A stretch of 64,000 nt of DNA. Origin: Adiantum capillus-veneris. Its lineage: Eukaryota; Streptophyta; Polypodiopsida; Polypodiales; Pteridaceae. The notes below the pieces were generated by a model. It saw only the letters and a program-made list of their open reading frames with translations. It searched no databases and was not told where the DNA came from. The translations under genes were made by a program, and so were the position numbers. The stretch lies in NCBI GenBank assembly GCA_014529385.2, contig CM043964.1, positions 106,272,087 through 106,336,086 on the forward strand, written 5' to 3'. Positions 34,748-45,351 of the stretch are shown piece after piece (position 1 is the stretch's first letter; each line of letters starts with the position of its first letter).

Positions 34748-35780
34748 TAATTAACATATGTATTTTTTCATAAGAATCTGTCAACCTTTCAATATTGTTT
34801 GTGGTGTGATTATTTCTCTTATATGACATTCTAAAAAGTAAGATTGTAATGTGTTTTGTTGTGAGAACATTTCACACTCATTACGAAAGTTAATATATTT
34901 GAATAGTACATTATAAAAAAATGGCTCAAAATGATGTCCAATGATAAGTAGCGAATCTTATTAATCGCTTATATTTAAATATAGAGCGTCCTAATGTATC
35001 TCTAAATTAACTTTTGTATTAAATCTCAAATTTTTTTTCAATAGTGTAAGGTTTCCAAAAGTCATAAATTGTAATGGGTTCTAAATTAATAGATCTTGCA
35101 ATATATATATATATATATCTATATCAATAGGTAGTAGTGAAGTTTTGCAATATTTTCTTAAATAACATTGATGTAGTTTTGATGGTGAAGAATCTATATA
35201 ACGTACAACATCGCTTCTTTGAATGTGGGACGTGTGTCTAACCTCACTCCTATTTTATTGCAGACATAGCGAGAACCACGAATATGATTGTCAATCCATA
35301 GGACGAAGCTGACTCGACCAGTGCATAGAGGGTACAAGAGGTTGTCAATCTCTTGGAAAACAACAAACATCTCGCATCTAACTCAAGCTACACTCAAATG
35401 ACAGAAATCACCAAAAGCTAGTCACTCATCGACAAACAAATCACATCCATTACAGCATCAAATGACATCCAAACATTACGAAACTTCTAGGACATGTTTA
35501 TAAGACCTAAGCACACATGCTTATGGTCTCAAATCTCACTTTAGGTCAAGTGCAAAAATCACGATTATTAACAACAACAATGAGTTTTTGACCTAGTGGT
35601 TTTCGACCCAGAATGTATCTAAATGCTTAGCAATGATGTCCCAATACCCCGCCTATACTTAGTTTTTGATTTTAAAGCTTAAATTCTTACTTATGATAAA
35701 ATTAGGCCGCGGTTGGCGATGCCAAAAGCTAAGGAATACCATGAAATGCTTATGTCAATGCATAGAACTCTTACCTGCAG
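34748..35780. other. AT-rich spacer with (AT)n run
   Basis: No gene is seen. A short AT dinucleotide run lies at about 35098-35119. Confidence 0.4.
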
Positions 35781-35789
35781 TTGCAACGC

Positions 35790-36106
35790 AACAGATTGCA
35801 TTGCAATGTGACAACCGGGAAGGGAGTAGGAAGCACGTGAAGGAGAGAAGTGAGTGCCGTTAGCTCACGTTGTGTTTCTATTATCAAAACTTATGAAAAA
35901 CGTACAAAAATTGGCTTTTATACCTTAGCCAAGGTTTTCGTGGTCAAAACTAATAATCTTGGAGCTCTAACAAAAGACAGGTTAATACAATCTGGAAGCT
36001 TGTAGCCCTGGTAGTAGGAGTTACAATATTCTCGATTCATCAAAATAATAAGTTGTTTACAATGAAAGCTCCGAAAAATGATATCCGGGTTAGCTTGCTG
36101 CTAACA
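35790..36106 (-). repeat. 3' LTR of a non-autonomous element (outer edge uncertain)
   Basis: On the minus strand a purine tract GAGGAGGGGGGGAA (36107-36120) is followed at 36106 by TGTTAGCAGCAAGC, the expected start of an LTR. A TATA box GGTATAAAAGCC lies about 190 bp further on. The outer end, possibly near 35790, is a guess. Confidence 0.6.
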
Positions 36107-39100
36107 TTCCCCCCCTCCTCGTCTGTGTCGTCCCTTGACACAACTTCATGGGCTGAAGTAGTCTTCGGGTTGACGGCTGGCGAGGTGGTCTTTAAGCGCG
36201 TGGAGTGCTTTCTCATATCTGAGTCTTCTCTCTTTGTCAGGAACCTGCAATAACTGCATGGTGACCCTGTTTTTAAGCCGAATAACTGAGTAGCCAACAA
36301 ATTTGGAACCTGTAATAACTGCATGGTGACCCTGTTTTTAAGCTGAATGACTGAGTAGCCCAAATATCTTCGTTCGCCAAGTGAAGAACCCTGTATAAAA
36401 TGTTTCCTCAAACGCAACATATTGCTTGATGGCAAAAACATGCATCGGGCGTAGAAGCTGTAAAGGACTTCTTCGGAAGGCTGGCCACTTAGGTCGTAGC
36501 AGAGACCCTTATTGCCTTCGAAGAATGACATCCATGGTGCTCTTGCTTGCTCTGGCTCATGAAAAGCTTCAATACATGTGAGCAGCATTCAACAAATCTT
36601 ATATAGCATGGCACATGAGAGGTCAGGAAGACTTTTGAAGAAAGTCATGGTGCCCGTCAGGGTTTTCACCATGTATTCCTCTGTCGGTGTCCCCTGCTCT
36701 GGAGCTGGCAATCTTGAATAGTTCAGCCATTTAGTCCGCTTCTTATCAGTGCTTCATGTGCTTGCCATGTCCTTATCCGTTGTATAGGACAAAAGGTTGG
36801 GTCTTTTCTGAAGGGTTGCAGGTGCTCTTGTGAACAAAATCAGATATCTTGGATTCTTGTTCAACCAGCTCTTTCTCCACTTGGGGTGGACATGCTCTGT
36901 GCCATCTGTCTGCATATCTTTATATAGTCTTTCTTTTACCTGTAACAGCTCTACCTTGATCAAAGGATATGGCAATGATTGTTGATGCCATTGTGCATTG
37001 ATTTGGTTGGGAGTGAGTTGAGTGACATTGACTGGATGGAGAACTCTCAACTCCCAATCCATCACTGCTTTCCATTCTGCATCTATCTCTTGGGAAACCT
37101 GTTCTTTGAGTGCATCTTTCTCATCTTTGAAAAGCTAGACCATGGGCACTTACTCAGCATCTGTTGAGTGGCACTTGAAAATCTGCTTCTTCTTCTAGCC
37201 CTTCTGTCGGCTGTGTCTCCATCTCAACAAAAGAGACGGATGGAATGTCAACACTTGGTTGCTCAGAGGTACCAGCTTCTTCTTGTGTCTTTGGGTGTCC
37301 CTCTCTCAACAGCTGATTGACTCTTTTTAGCTCATTTATCTCCTTGAGCAGTTTTTCTTCTCGTTGTACCCGCATTAGTGCAAGGTCTCTTCTTTGTGAC
37401 TGCTCTAGCTTTAGCTCTAGCTCGAGATTCTTATTCTTCTTTTCCAAAGCCTTATATACCTCATTTGTACCTTTGATCAAGGCAACAATAAGATTTTCTC
37501 TTGTCTGTCGCAAAAATGTTGCCTGATCATTGATCCTTTGTTCTGAGTATTGCAAAGATGCGTTTGCTACATCGAGCTGCACTTGGATCTTATGGATTGA
37601 TAGAGTTGTGGTTAAGAGTTCATTTGTTACCTCTGTCAGTTGTTGGTCTTTTGTCTTGCAGGCATCTGATAACTTGGTGAGAAGTTCACCTAGCTCCTCC
37701 ATTTCTTTCTGTTACTTCTCTTTGGTCAGCTGGTGTTGTTTTGCCTCATCCTTCAGCTCTTTGATTTGTCTCTGTAGATCAGAGATGACATTCATCCTAT
37801 CATCTAACTCTCCTTGTAGAGCATCGATAACCATTTCCAGCTCTCTAGCCTTAGCACTGCGGTTAATTGCTACTGTTCGCATTTTCTCGGTCATTACTTG
37901 CATCTGCTTGGCATATTCATTTACTTGTAGGATGACATCATCGTTTGTCTCCCATTCTTCAGACTATGTAGGCTGCCTTGATGTTTCAACCGTTTCAGTT
38001 TGTGGCTCTTTAGGTGGTTCTGTGGCGGCTGCTTGTGGTTGCGGCAGGGGTTTCTACCTCTCCTTGAGGTTGTGCGGTTGCCTCAGCTACTTTTGCTTCT
38101 TGAGGCTTCGTGGATGCCTCGGATGTTTCTTGTGGGGTGGTCGTAGATGGTGTGGCCTCTACGTCTGTTGCTTTGGGCTGCTCAAAACCGGTTGCTGCCT
38201 GTTCCTGGTGTTCAGGCTCTTTTTCCTTGGCTTCCTCACCCTCATTGGGTCTAACTGTTGGTGAAGGACGAGGGCTTGGCATCGGATGGTCTGCCTACTC
38301 CGTAACATGTGAGGTTGGCTTTGGAGACATCTCCTCCTCATAGTGATGTGTCTCACCTTGCTCCATAGCCTCTGCTTGTCTTTGTTGTTCTGCTGCATCT
38401 TCTCTTGCTTTTCTCTCAGTTTCTTGAGCTTCTTTTAGCTTTAGTGCTTCTACCTTTGCATACATTCTTTCAAGGAAGTCTGTGGGGTCCTCTGCTTCTT
38501 TCCTTGCAAGGTTATTAGTTCTGGGTCCCCTTATCTCTTTTGGAACCCACCTTTCCGGGTCCTCACCTGCAACTTGGCGGCTTCTTTCGTAAGTTTGTTT
38601 CTCTCTTTCAAACCTCCCCTTCTTTTGTTGAGGTTATTCTTGTGTGCAGCTACAACTTTCTTCTTTATCTCTTCTATTATGGCCCTTCTCTCCTCATTCT
38701 CCGAGCTTTCACTGCTATGAGCTTCATGAGAGCTTTCTGCCGATTCTTCATCTGACTTGTAAACTCTCTTTGACGAACGCGTAATTCATGGAGAAGACTG
38801 TGCAGACACAATCCATGTGTTCTAATCTAGGGCTGGTGGCAAATTGTCGGCCATGCCAATAGCATGGTATGCTATTCTTGTCAATACTTCAGGTACGCCC
38901 ATATAGGTGATTTTTCCTTCTTTCTTGGTGCCCTTCAGCGTTGTTAGCACATACTGCGCATGATCAATGGGTTGCCTGGTTGTTGATTTCAACACTTGGG
39001 TGAAGCTAGTCTCAACCGCATGGTTTGGGGTGGTGTATTGTGGCGGTCTCTTTGCTAGAAAGTGGAAGTGTTGATGATACAAACGTGTTGGTTCTTCCAC

Positions 39101-39375
39101 TTGACTTTGGATGAGGTTAGCAAAAGTTGCAGCAGCAGTCTCCTTGGTGAATATATCTGCTGTCTTTTTGTCTCTGGCCAGATCGCAAGCCAACACGGAT
39201 CGCAAGCCATTACCAGTACAACATTTTTTTTTTAATTATCTGAAAATTGTGGTTTGGATACAACAGCTCTTAGCCACTTGAGCATGATTTGCACATCAAC
39301 AGGACGACGCTCCATGGTTGTGAGTCCACTTGGATTCACGAGGAGCTTGGTATAGATGGTCATGCCGCATGACAG
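36107..39375 (-). pseudogene. Gag-like coiled-coil ORF of an LTR element without visible polymerase
   Basis: Minus-strand pieces in successive frames run from about 39375 (MTIYTKLLVNPSGLTTMERR) to the purine tract at 36120. The N-terminal block (38822-39205) includes FANLIQSQVEEPTRLYHQHF and RQPIDHAQYVLTTLKGTKKE. Next come Glu/Lys-rich and Pro/Ala/Thr-rich stretches (38010-38400), then a long coiled coil (37154-37903, heptad-rich ELKLEQSQRRDLALMRVQRE). The tail (36040-36588) runs into the LTR. A run of ten A near 39230 coincides with a frame change. I see no zinc knuckle, protease, RT or integrase. I take it as a retrotransposon Gag-like protein, moderately sure. Confidence 0.55.
36241..36360. 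repeat. 65 bp tandem duplication inside the ORF
   Basis: GAACCTG-AATAACTGCATGG...TTTTTAAGC-GAAT-ACTGAGTAGCC occurs at 36241 and 36306. Length 65 is not a multiple of three, so one copy shifts the frame. Confidence 0.9.
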
Positions 39376-39607
39376 ATGTTGCATTGCGGCTACAACGACA
39401 TGTTCTCACCATTTAGAGCGGACTTGTACGGGTCGTTTTTTGATGTTCGGCAATGCATGTGACAAATCGAATGCATGCAAGGCATGGACCGGGTGTCATG
39501 GAAAGGCTTCAGTATAGCGAATACAAATTATGATGATATGCAAGGTATTTTTGTTAAGTATGGAGCCTGATTTACCCTTGTAATTTTCTGTGGTAAAAAC
39601 GCACATT

Positions 39608-40334
39608 TGTAAGGCCCCCATTATGAGGAGAAGCCATCGTGCGTGAAGGAAAATCACTCACCGGAAACCAAAATTTTCACAGACAAGAATCGGGGGCAAC
39701 TTTAGAGGCCTCGGGGGCGGAGGCCCCCGAGACTTTTTTTTTTCCGCCGGAATATTATGGTTGGACGGCGGCCGAAAAGTGGTCGGAAAACAACCGGTCG
39801 GTTGGCCGGTGGCCGGTAGTCAATGGCCGATGGCCGGTGGTCGGAAGTCAATGGCCGGTGGCCGGTGGCCGAATTCAATGGCCGGTGGCCAAATTCAAAA
39901 GCGGACTTGTCTTCTCAAGGGCGGCCACACATGGGCGGATTGGAGGGTCCGATTTGGACTTATTCGCACAAGGGCGGCTACACATGGCTGTCTCTCATAA
40001 GAGAGGGCAGCCCTTTTGGCCTATAAAAGGAGGCCATTTCTACACACATTTTATAGTGTGAAGTTGATGCAACAAGGTGAGTGTGAGGTGGTGAGAGTGA
40101 AGCAAGGCGGGAGCTCTATCAAGGGTTTAATCCCTTTGTAAACTACTTCTTCTTTTGAAGTGCTAAAGCCATTGAGTGGCTGCTTTCCCATGGACGTAGC
40201 CCACATTGGGTGAACCACGTATATCGTGTGTACTCTCTCTCTCTCTACTCTATAATCTCTTGTGTGTGAAATCTATCTCTCTCCATTAAGTAATCTACTC
40301 AAAAATCTATTTAGCTACGTCTTATTTTCTAACA
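39608..40334 (+). repeat. Probable solo LTR (plus strand)
   Basis: It starts TGTAAGGCC and ends ...TCTAACA. It has a TATA box CTATAAAAGG (40021-40030) and then a block common in plant LTR R-U5 regions: CCCATGGACGTAGCCCACAT, GTGAACCACGTATAT and a CT run. No primer site or coding region follows and no clear target duplication was found, so both ends are approximate. Confidence 0.55.
39803..39891. repeat. GGCCGGTGG short tandem repeats
   Basis: Several copies of TGGCCGGTGGCCGG with interspersed AAGTCAATGG, upstream of the TATA box of the probable LTR. The array is G+C-rich in an otherwise AT-rich region. Confidence 0.75.
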
Positions 40335-43300
40335 ATTTTACTATGTATTTCAATCTCGACACCATCTTCAGGGATCTTCAAAACCTTTCTTTTGCTACAA
40401 AGCTAGAGTTTCCTAGCACTCATAGCAAGTTCGGGCAGGGCTTGTTCAATAAGGCATGATGTTGAGCATGACTTCACCGGCCAGGTGAATGCAACCACTA
40501 TTGCACACCTCAGATACACTTTGTCTCGTAATTTTAAGCTTCCAAGTCCGATGCGAATAAGGCAAGGCCTTGGTAGCAGGAAACGGCAATGGCGTCGTTC
40601 ATGAGGTACACAATTTCTTTTTTTGTTTCTTGAGCATGTGCTTGATAACTATGGTATGCCATGGACGTTTATGAATGGTCACGTACAATAGTACTCAAGT
40701 CAAGCAGGTACGCGGCACATCTATTGCACGCATTTTTCTATTTTTCAAAACATTGTCCAACTCAACAAGGTCGATTATTTTTGAATGCTCGACAAGGTTA
40801 ACTTTCTCTTGTTATGTAAGAGTAGGTGTTCGTTATGAACACCATAACAATGCATGAGTACTTCTGTGGCACACAGCTTCCCTTTTGACATTTGGCATAG
40901 CGGTTCCCACAGTTTGGAATATGCTAATAGCATACAAACTTAGGGAAACTTGCCAAGATGTCTGCAGGTTTTTAAATCACACGAGGACGTAGCTATCACA
41001 CTCAAGCAGCACATATGGCTATGAGCCCGCTTCGAGCGAACTACCAAAAACCTCGCCATAAGTGGGCAACAAGGTTAGTATATTTCAAGTTATGTTTGTT
41101 CTATGTTTTACTTTTTATTTTGGAAAAAAGATCTCTCTGCAGTGCAAAGCAAAGTGCTTGGGCAGACTCCGTACGAAGCAACTGTATAAGCAAAGTACTT
41201 TACCTATCTTCATGTGAAGCATGGCTTCTCTTATGTGCCATAGTGTTCTCGATTGACTTCGGATGAATGATAATGGACCACATCTTTGGCACTATATGCA
41301 TGTAAGCTCATAGTTTACGCAACGGCGCACTGTGATGTATCCATGTCAGTGTAATCGTGCAAGGCATGTATACCAACAGCTCACATGGTTGAGATTGTCA
41401 TTAAAGCCAAGGGCTTATCATTCTATTTTTTATGTATGCATGGCATACTAGTATGTTGGACGTACAACACCCGTCATTGTATACGCTTCTGCTATAACAC
41501 TACATACTTTGTCAAGGACAAGGTAAGTAACTGATCTCTTCAAACATTTTTTAGGTTATTCACAAGCACCGTGCCGTGTTTAAAGTTACCCTGGTATGGT
41601 CACGCCCATACAAGGTCAATCTACCTTGATGTGATTTCTGTTACCTCTATCGACGAGAGCGTCACACAGGCAGATTGTTGCATGTTTATAGGATAAGCTG
41701 CATGCTAGGCATCAGATGCACACGAGCAAGGGCACCAACTATACACGTCATAAATGCTTAAGGAAAGTTCCTCAGCCCTGCATGCTCTCTTTCTCTCTCT
41801 TTCTTATTTGTCTCAAAGAATAATGAAAATTTTCTAAGAAGCTTTTGAACATGTTTGTTTGGGAGTTAGCCTGAGCCAAGGGGCTCTAACTCTCAGCTAG
41901 AAATAGGGCAAGACGCCATCTAAACTAGTCTTCATCGGTTTGTTGATTGAACACTAATTGCCATAAGGGCTATGAGCCACATACGTTGGCTAAGAGTCAT
42001 TGTCAGATCTCGGGTAAGACCCAACTGTTGGCATTCCTTGGGTGATTGTTCTTAAGATCGAACAGATATGCCCAGTAAACACATCGACGTTAATGGACAA
42101 GAAAGAGTCTTGTCATTACGGATATTTAAGGTGTCATTTTTGCACTACATGTTTCTAGTGCGACGCTCAACTTGAGTTTTTCATAATCTTCCACTCACAT
42201 AGCTGATCCATACCACGGAGTCTAGAGGTAGTAAACAGTTGAGACAGCATGGCTGTTCATACGAGCTAGGCAACTCACTTGTGTGGATCTCTTGCTCTCT
42301 CTATAGCACTACGAGTGTCTATGGCATCACAGTTTTAGGGTACCACCCAACGGGTGTTTACTAAATCACCCCATAGGCATTGAGGATCACAGTTTGATCT
42401 ATCCCAGTTGTACTTTCAAGGAAAGAAGTCTGAAATCTACCAAGGGGTAGTGGACAAATTCAACTTTTCAAGTTGATTCCAATCATTTTTATACACGGTC
42501 AACTATGTTGGTTATCGTTACCTGCTAGTTGAGTAGATTCTGTCAAGGGTCTTACCAAGGGTACCCAGTGCAATGTTGCTTGTTTTTTTTCACAGGTGGG
42601 AGATGCGCTCTTGTGCATTTGAATACGGGTAAGTGAACATATAGTTCAATCCCCAGGTACGCATCTATTGATTTGGTGTTATTCCATTTTTTAATATGCT
42701 TTGTTTGATTTTTTCAACTCGTATAAATACGATTGCATGTTTTCGAGACATGCCAAGGGCATGTCGGAACAAAGTATTTTGGGCCATAGTGTCCAATATA
42801 CATTTTTGCAATATGCTATTATGAACCCACTTGTAGGGTTCACTTTGGCACATGTTGTCACATGGGATACAACATGGTCTAGGAACTCAAGGAGTTTGGT
42901 TTAGCCAATGTGGAACAATGATAATGAGGGTCCCTCTCACTCTTATCGTGGAGTGTTTTGCAGTTACTTTCACACACAAGTACATCTTGTACTTGCTGGA
43001 TGTTGCTTTTTTGGCCATCCTTATTTGAGACATATTCCACATGTGGAGAATATGAGTCTCTGGGACTGACATTGGCACCTAATTCCTAATGATGTGTCGC
43101 GACAACGTCCCTACGTGCTGATTGCATCCGTTTATAGATCATTTGGAGCATACCGGATCAGGAACAATTTCAGTGGCCAGAAATTGTCGGGTACTAAGTA
43201 CAGACTTGTTTCGATTGCAAGTGCTGTGAAACCACCTTAATAACAGAGGGTCGTTTCTACATATAGCCAAGTATTCTACGTTCATGCGAATGTCTCATGG

Positions 43301-43480
43301 TTGGTACCTAGGTGTGACTGGGTTAGTCACATTCTGTTATGGTCCAACTATTGTTGCCAGGCTTTCCCGTATGTACCGTGGAAAGTCTCGTCATGGAATT
43401 GCGGTTTGGATAAGTTTGTGTTGAATGGATGCACACTAGGTGTTATGGGCCCTAGTGTTTAACACTGATTTATTTGGAGC
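40335..43480. other. Spacer or decayed retroelement body
   Basis: No long frame or clear domain is seen. Because gypsy integrase-tail remnants follow on the plus strand, this may be the decayed body of that element, but I cannot show it. Confidence 0.3.
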
Positions 43481-43483
43481 GGC

Positions 43484-43819
43484 ATGAAAATTCATGGACT
43501 TTATTCTTTTTGCACCTTTTTGCATTGCAAGTGCAATCTCTACTGCAGATTTATTATGAGTTTACACCCTGCCATACAAGGCACTGGCTCAAGATGGATG
43601 TCTGTGGTTGGATGGTCTAAACTCTATGAGCTTACTCCAGTCCACCCCGCTTTCAACCTAGTTGGTTGTATCCACTCCATATCAAATATATGGATGGATA
43701 CTCAATGGTTGAGTCATAGTTTATCATCAGTCGATGAAGATTGTCTGTAAGTGGTTGGGGGAAAGCACCTCACTCTTATTACTGCTATTCATCCCGTGTT
43801 GGATGGGCAGCTTACCAGT
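43484..43819 (+). pseudogene. Decayed gypsy integrase tail (left part)
   Basis: A plus-strand frame includes LYELTPVHPAFNLVGCIHS, resembling the YKL-PP-HPVFHV stretch after integrase in chromodomain gypsy elements. It is cut at 43819 by the insertion of the 8.9 kb element. Resemblance is weak and judged by eye. Confidence 0.35.
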
Positions 43820-44375
43820 TGTTAACCCTCACGGCACACGGACACCCCATCACCTACGACGGACGTGTATTATGTATTTGGTAGAGTCAGGTACCGGGCT
43901 TGTCGGACCAATAGGGAAAGGTAGAGTGATCGCCGATGAGAGGCGCACTTTAACTTGGACATTCAAGGGATTAGTTGGTTAAGCATGGGCGCCCAAGTGT
44001 GAATGGGGTGAGCTCCTATAAAAGCCAACTAAACCTAATTTTTACTCATTCTCTCATTTGTGCAATTGAAGAGTGCTCTTGCTCCATCTCCATCTTCTTC
44101 TTCTTCACCTCCTTGTGTGTGTGTGTGTGAGAGAGAGAGAGAGGGAGAGTGTGTGTGCGATCGAGCATTACGAAGGCACGACGGCGGCGAAGCGGTTGAG
44201 CGCGGCACGACTGCAGCTTCTTCTTCATCGCGGCGAGGAATCCACCACGAAGGCGAGCGTAGAGCGGTGAGTGTCACACCCTTTGTTTTCTTGAGCTTGC
44301 TAGTTTAGGCTTGTTGTGTGCTTGGAGCCGTTTGTGGCTCGCATACGGTGTATTGGCAAGTCCCTTGCTTCGACA
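43820..44375 (+). repeat. 5' LTR of the RT-less element
   Basis: It begins TGTTAACCCTCACGG and ends CTTCGACA. TATA box CCTATAAAAGCC at about 44015-44026. GT and GA simple repeats lie in the transcribed part. Confidence 0.95.
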
Positions 44376-44393
44376 GTGCGGCAAGGAGCGCAC
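44376..44393 (+). other. Hairpin between U5 and primer site
   Basis: GTGCG-GCAAGGAG-CGCAC forms a 5 bp stem with an 8-base loop. The decayed relative at 15193-15209 keeps the stem but not the loop. Its inverse appears after the 3' LTR. Confidence 0.75.
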
Positions 44394-44398
44394 ATTTT

Positions 44399-44416
44399 TG
44401 GCGCCGCTGCCGGGGA
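44399..44416 (+). other. Primer-binding site, TGGCGCC type
   Basis: TGGCGCCGCTGCCGGGGA, commonly assigned to tRNA-Asp in plant gypsy elements. It is 23 bases from the last base shared by both LTRs, which is unusually far. Confidence 0.88.
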
Positions 44417-44507
44417 TATGCCCTACACTAAGCTCGGTTAGCACTTTACGCTTCCTTGTGGTGCAATTTCTATCATAGGAAAGGCAGGGAAGGAGTGTGT
44501 GGAAGGT

Positions 44508-44755
44508 TTCTGTTTTTTGCGTTTTCTGCAATTGTTGTCAAGTTTCAATTTCTGCTATTGTCTGCGTTTTTTCAATTTCTGCAATTTCTGCATTTTCAAG
44601 TTCGGCGTTTTCAATTTCTGCAATTTTCTGCATTTCTGTCAATTTTCTGCAATTTCTGCGTTTTTTCTGCATTTTCTACAATTTCTGCGTTTTTTCTGCA
44701 TTTTCTGCATTTCTGCATTTCTGCGTTTTTCAATTTCTGTATTTTCTGCATCAAC
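44508..44755 (+). repeat. TTTTCTGCA array in the leader
   Basis: About 25 irregularly spaced copies of TTTCTGCA, with TTTTTCTGCG variants, fill 250 bp of the untranslated leader, followed by an A-rich run. Cys/Phe-rich frames here are artefacts. The relative at 14-15 kb lacks the array. Confidence 0.88.
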
Positions 44756-44937
44756 AAAAAAAAAAAATTTGGAAAAAAAAAGTGTTTGAGAAAAAAAAAA
44801 AGAAAAAAAAAAAGGGAAAAAAATTCGGAAATTAAAAACGCGAGCGAGTGGGCGGCGATATTTTTCGAAAATAAAAAACGCGACTCTTAAAACGGACGGG
44901 TTGGTTTGTATAAAAGATAGATCGGGATCGTTTTCCC

Positions 44938-44966
44938 AAGCCCAAGCCCAAGCCCAAGCCCAGGCC
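44938..44966. repeat. (AAGCCC)n hexamer repeat
   Basis: Four to five copies of CCCAAG in the leader. The older relative has a two-unit version near 14710. Confidence 0.85.
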
Positions 44967-45351
44967 GCAGTCCTCAGTCTTATGATATATACTAGACTCA
45001 CTCTTATATATATACCCTACTCCCTCAAGAGAGAATGAGAGCATGTGGGACAAGTCCTCCACTCTCCTCCTTTCTCTTCCCACTTGCACCCTTAGACTTT
45101 CTAGTTTGGGCCTAGTTCCCTACTGGAAATTGACAGTTTTAGGGATTCCGAGGGCATAGAGTGACCAAACGGAGGGCTGTAAAGCACGGCACGACCCTCT
45201 GACCGATACGCTCGTTTTGAGCTATCACACGGCCCATTCCACGACACGCTCTAAAAAATCTAGCAAAAAAAAACAAACAAAAAACACGCTAAAAACTAGT
45301 CACAAGGCCTCCTAGAGCAGCTTTTTTGACACCTTAGGGTATCAAAAGCAC

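Noticed and set aside
37530-38264. 244-codon Cys/Ser-rich plus-strand frame
   Set aside because: It is antisense to the coiled-coil and Pro/Ala-rich gag-like region; its composition mirrors the opposite strand.
39639-40061. 140-codon Trp/Gly-rich frame
   Set aside because: It translates the GGCCGGTGG repeats inside a probable LTR.
44456-44890. Cys/Phe-rich open frames of about 100-144 codons
   Set aside because: They are translations of the TTTTCTGCA leader array and the adjacent poly(A) stretch in all frames.
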